NCBI GenBank assembly: GCA_009777135.1
Contig: WRMM01000086.1
Location: forward strand, 1-7,422
Source: Candidatus Fibrimonadales bacterium
GTDB taxonomy: Bacteria > Fibrobacterota > Fibrobacteria > Fibrobacterales > Fibrobacteraceae
Direction: 5' to 3'
DNA length: 7,422 nucleotides
The notes beneath the pieces were generated by a model, which worked only from the letters and a program-made list of their open reading frames with translations, was not told where the DNA came from and searched no databases. Positions 4,852 through 7,422 of this stretch are shown here, piece after piece (the first letter of the stretch is position 1; each line of letters begins with the position of its first letter). The position numbers were made by a program, and so were the translations under genes.

Positions 4852-7284
4852 TCAAATTCCCATAACCAGTGCAGGAACCTTGACCGCCTTTTTAACTCGC
4901 CTAAAATCTAATTTATTGCCAATGGCTCTAAAGCCGCGAACTTCGGATATCTCCGCCAGATTGTATTCCTTGCCGTCAATTTGGGCAATGGGCACATCTT
5001 CGTCGTAAAATAAAAGCATAACGCTCTCTGGGCTATCGGTTAGCAAAGAAAATTCCGTTGTTTGCGGAGCGTTTTCTAAGTTAAATCTTTTAACGCAATA
5101 TTGCGAACCTGCGCCGTCAAAATAAAAAAGCGTATAAATTTTGGAACTCTCATAGCGAGCTATATAAGATATTTGCTGGCCCACTAAAATAGTTTCGCTT
5201 GCCTCGTAGATTTTTGCAGCCCCGCTTTCTTTAACAACCAAAAGCTTGTCAAACTTGCCGAACTCGCCCAAACTCTCACCCTTGCTGGCAATGCTGACCA
5301 TGCCGGAAAGCTGGTCAAAAAAGAGTTCCATATCGCCGAGAGTGCTTGCGCCCTTTTTCAGCATTTTAACGTTTTTAACAGCGTATTTGGTAATTTGATT
5401 TCCAATAGCATTCCTGCCCTTTACAAGGCTCTCTGAAAAATCAACCGGAATTTCCAGCTTAATTCTCGGCTTGGGCTTTAAGAAAACGGTAACGCTCTCT
5501 GCTTCGCCATTTGGATTGGAAGTGATCCACAAAAGTTTTGAGCCTGCCGTTCCCTTGCCTATTGCGTAGGCTTTTTCCCTTGTTATGCCGCCAACGTTAA
5601 ATCGCTTTACATAAGCGGGACCATCTTTGCCATCTTGGTAAATAACGTTGTAAATTCGGCGAGCATCGTCTTTGTTGAATTTTTCCACAAGCAAAATATC
5701 TTTGCCTATAAACGCCTTTTCCGAAACCTTTAACACTTTGAACGTTCCGTCTTGGCAGAATGCAATTAAATCATCGTATTCCGAAACATCAAAAAGATAT
5801 TCCTCTTTCTTTAACCCTGTGCCTATAAAGCCTTCTTTGCGATGAACGTATAGTTTTTGATTAGAAAGCGCAACATGAACCGCGCTAACTTTGTCAAACT
5901 CGGCTATCACCGATTTGCGTTCCCTGCCTGCGCCGTATTTTTTAAGCAGACCCTTAAACCAGTCAACAGCGTAATCAATTAAATTTTCCAGCTTATGAGC
6001 AGTATCTTTAATTTGCTCGTCTATTTCCTTTAGCAGTTCATTTGCTTTTTTCTGGTCAAAAAGAGATATTCTGCGCATTGGAATTTCAACCAGTTTCAAA
6101 ATATCTTCCCGAGTAACCGCGCGGCGAAGTTTTTTCACAAAGGGTTTCAATCCGCCATCAACAAGAGAAATCATTTCATCTTTGTCGCGCGCTTTTTTGA
6201 TAACCTCATAAACTTCTTTTTCTATAAAAATTTTCTCCAAGCTTATAAGATGCCAGCGTTCCTGCAAGTGGTGCATTTTATTTTTTAATTCCCACTCCAA
6301 AAGATTTTTGGTATGCTCCGCGCTTCTCTTTAAAATTTCCGTTGTGCCCAGAAAATGAGGCTTTTCATTGACTATAACGCAATTATTGGGCGCCAAAGAT
6401 TTTTCGCAATCGGTAAAGGCGTAAAGCGCGTCTATAACAATTTGCGGGTCGCTGCCGGGCTGCAAATGCACAACAAGCTCGGCTGTTTTAGAGGTGTGGT
6501 CATCAACCTTTTTTATTTTTATTTTGCCTTTTTCATTTGCTTTTGTTATGCTCTCAACAAGTTTTTCCGTTGTGGTTCCAAAAGGAATTTCTCTTATAAC
6601 AAGGGTTTTTGCGTCTTGTTTATCTATGCGTGCTCTAACCTTAACGCGCCCGCCGCGAAGCCCATCGTTGTAGTTGCTTGCATCCACTATTCCGCCTGTG
6701 GAAAAATCTGGATAAAGCTCAAACTTTCTCCCCTTCAAGGCAGCAATGCTGGCTTCGCAGAGTTCGCAAAAATTATGCGGCAAAACGCTGGTGCTCAAAG
6801 CAACCGCAATACCTTCTGCTCCCTGAGCAAGCACCAATGGAAATTTAACCGGCAGGCAAACAGGTTCCTTGCTTCTGCCATCATAGTTTGAAACCCACTT
6901 TGTTGTTTCGGGGTTAAAGAGCACTTCAAGAGCAAATTGAGAAAGCCGCCCTTCTATATAGCGAGGCGCAGCGGCAGGGTCTCCTGTTATAGGGTTTCCC
7001 CAATTTCCCTGAGTTTCTATCAAAAGTTTTTTTTGCCCCATATTCACAAGAGCATCTCCAATGGAGGCATCGCCGTGGGGGTGATATTGCATAGCGCGCC
7101 CAACGATATTGGCAACCTTGTGCATTCGCTCATCGCTTTTGTTCATTTCGTAAAGCGTATGCAAAATGCGCCTTTGCACAGGTTTCAAGCCATCTTCGTA
7201 ATAAGGCACGGAGCGGTCTAAAATAACATAGCTGGCATAATCCAAAAACCAGTTTTCGTAAAGTTTTTCTAAATGGTCTGACAT
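4852..7284 (-). CDS. parC: DNA topoisomerase IV subunit A
   Basis: This 810-residue subunit binds and cleaves DNA in the type IIA topoisomerase that unlinks daughter chromosomes; it needs ParE for ATPase activity. The N-terminal signature EDGLKPVQRRIL is at 30-41. The quinolone-pocket helix is HPHGDASIGDAL (68-79), and the catalytic pair is R108-Y109 in APRYIEGRLS. LPVKFPLVLAQG.EGIA follows around residue 150. The tower and coiled-coil region (about 400-470) leads into a C-terminal beta-pinwheel (about 480-810). No canonical GyrA box is seen, which favours ParC over GyrA. Blocks such as GNWGNPITGD, NYNDGLRGG, EYAVDWF-like YAVDWF and SNPNGEAE match the Bacteroidetes-type ParC, which has about this length. 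No parE gene flanks it within the window. The start is supported by the family N-terminus and an upstream promoter element. Confidence 0.93.
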   Translation of the reverse strand: MSDHLEKLYENWFLDYASYVILDRSVPYYEDGLKPVQRRILHTLYEMNKSDERMHKVANIVGRAMQYHPHGDASIGDALVNMGQKKLLIETQGNWGNPITGDPAAAPRYIEGRLSQFALEVLFNPETTKWVSNYDGRSKEPVCLPVKFPLVLAQGAEGIAVALSTSVLPHNFCELCEASIAALKGRKFELYPDFSTGGIVDASNYNDGLRGGRVKVRARIDKQDAKTLVIREIPFGTTTEKLVESITKANEKGKIKIKKVDDHTSKTAELVVHLQPGSDPQIVIDALYAFTDCEKSLAPNNCVIVNEKPHFLGTTEILKRSAEHTKNLLEWELKNKMHHLQERWHLISLEKIFIEKEVYEVIKKARDKDEMISLVDGGLKPFVKKLRRAVTREDILKLVEIPMRRISLFDQKKANELLKEIDEQIKDTAHKLENLIDYAVDWFKGLLKKYGAGRERKSVIAEFDKVSAVHVALSNQKLYVHRKEGFIGTGLKKEEYLFDVSEYDDLIAFCQDGTFKVLKVSEKAFIGKDILLVEKFNKDDARRIYNVIYQDGKDGPAYVKRFNVGGITREKAYAIGKGTAGSKLLWITSNPNGEAESVTVFLKPKPRIKLEIPVDFSESLVKGRNAIGNQITKYAVKNVKMLKKGASTLGDMELFFDQLSGMVSIASKGESLGEFGKFDKLLVVKESGAAKIYEASETILVGQQISYIARYESSKIYTLFYFDGAGSQYCVKRFNLENAPQTTEFSLLTDSPESVMLLFYDEDVPIAQIDGKEYNLAEISEVRGFRAIGNKLDFRRVKKAVKVPALVMGI

Positions 7285-7290
7285 TGGTGG

Positions 7291-7302
7291 GTAATGTAGA
7301 AA
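7291..7302 (-). promoter_or_regulatory. Putative parC promoter -10 element
   Basis: On the minus strand the bases read TTTCTACATTAC, identical in all 12 positions to the malQ element, followed by CCACCA and the ATG. Here 12 bases separate TA from the start codon, so the predicted leader is about 2 nt, not zero. The hexamer faces the hemW element on the other strand, and together they give the palindrome GTAGAAATTTCTAC (7296-7309). Confidence 0.62.
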
Positions 7303-7314
7303 TTTCTACCTTTC
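7303..7314 (+). promoter_or_regulatory. Putative hemW promoter -10 element
   Basis: The plus strand reads TTTCTACCTTTC, then CCCA, then the GTG at 7319. The 10-base distance between TA and the start codon matches malQ, the DUF3450 gene and trpS, and supports GTG as the true start. No Shine-Dalgarno sequence precedes the GTG. Confidence 0.6.
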
Positions 7315-7318
7315 CCCA

Positions 7319-7422
7319 GTGCCCTCCCTCTACCTCCACATTCCTTTTTGCGCATCTGTTTGCAATTACTGCGACTTTTGCGCAATGCCTGTGCCAGAGA
7401 AAGTACATGGCGAATATGTGGA
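7319..7422 (+). CDS. hemW: HemW-like radical SAM protein (haem chaperone), 5' part only
   Basis: A GTG start opens a frame of 34 codons up to the window edge. The peptide includes SLYLHIPFCASVCNYCDFC, the N-terminal radical SAM signature of the HemN/HemW family: C11-X3-C15-X2-C18 ligates the [4Fe-4S] cluster that cleaves S-adenosylmethionine, and the LY-HIPFC prefix is typical of HemW. An extra cysteine (C21) follows at X2 after C18, whereas true HemN has CX3CX2CXC. HemW (often misnamed coproporphyrinogen III oxidase) is thought to insert haem into acceptor proteins. The frame is closed upstream by TAA at 7292-7294 and contains no ATG before the motif. GTG at 7319 is the fitting start, and it sits at the same distance from a promoter element as other starts here. 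Divergent from parC with 34 bp between starts. Confidence 0.85.
   Translation, partial: MPSLYLHIPFCASVCNYCDFCAMPVPEKVHGEYV

Noticed and set aside
6355..6891. A 178-codon plus-strand open frame lying opposite parC
   Set aside because: It is antisense to well-conserved ParC sequence, its residues follow from the parC codon pattern, and no family motif or start element is visible.

Overview
The window is a compact, gene-dense piece of bacterial chromosome with moderate-to-low GC. It carries five complete protein genes, the first codons of a sixth (hemW) running off the right edge, and probably the start of a seventh running off the left edge. The likely source is a Fibrobacterota-like bacterium. 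The topoisomerase IV subunit A is of the Bacteroidetes/Fibrobacter type, a DUF3450 coiled-coil protein with a signal peptide points to a Gram-negative envelope, and the gene starts lack Shine-Dalgarno sequences. This placement comes from remembered family features and no search was run.

Layout from left to right: a possible exported-protein start on the minus strand (1-72); an intergenic stretch (73-193); malQ, a 4-alpha-glucanotransferase (minus, 194-2128); a DUF3450 coiled-coil exported protein (minus, 2172-2987); a 32-bp divergent promoter region; trpS (plus, 3020-4015) overlapping hslO/Hsp33 (plus, 4012-4830) by 4 bp; a 21-bp convergent gap; parC, topoisomerase IV subunit A (minus, 4852-7284); a 34-bp divergent promoter region; and the start of hemW (plus, from 7319). 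No rRNA, tRNA, CRISPR array, insertion sequence or phage gene was seen. The genes are housekeeping functions (translation, redox chaperoning, chromosome decatenation, alpha-glucan metabolism, haem trafficking), with no sign that they form one pathway.

The most noteworthy signal is regulatory. All five complete or securely identified genes that follow an intergenic space are preceded by a 12-base element matching TTTCTAYMTTWC. In four of the five, exactly 10 bases separate its TA from the start codon (12 in parC). If TA is the start of a -10 box (positions -12/-11), transcription would begin at the first base of the start codon, so these mRNAs would be leaderless or nearly so. None of these starts has a purine-rich ribosome binding site. 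In the two divergent regions the elements of the two strands meet head to head and form perfect palindromes (12 bp and 14 bp), so one very short sequence appears to serve both genes. The same spacing identifies the GTG start of hemW. I found no evidence for a new multi-gene system here.
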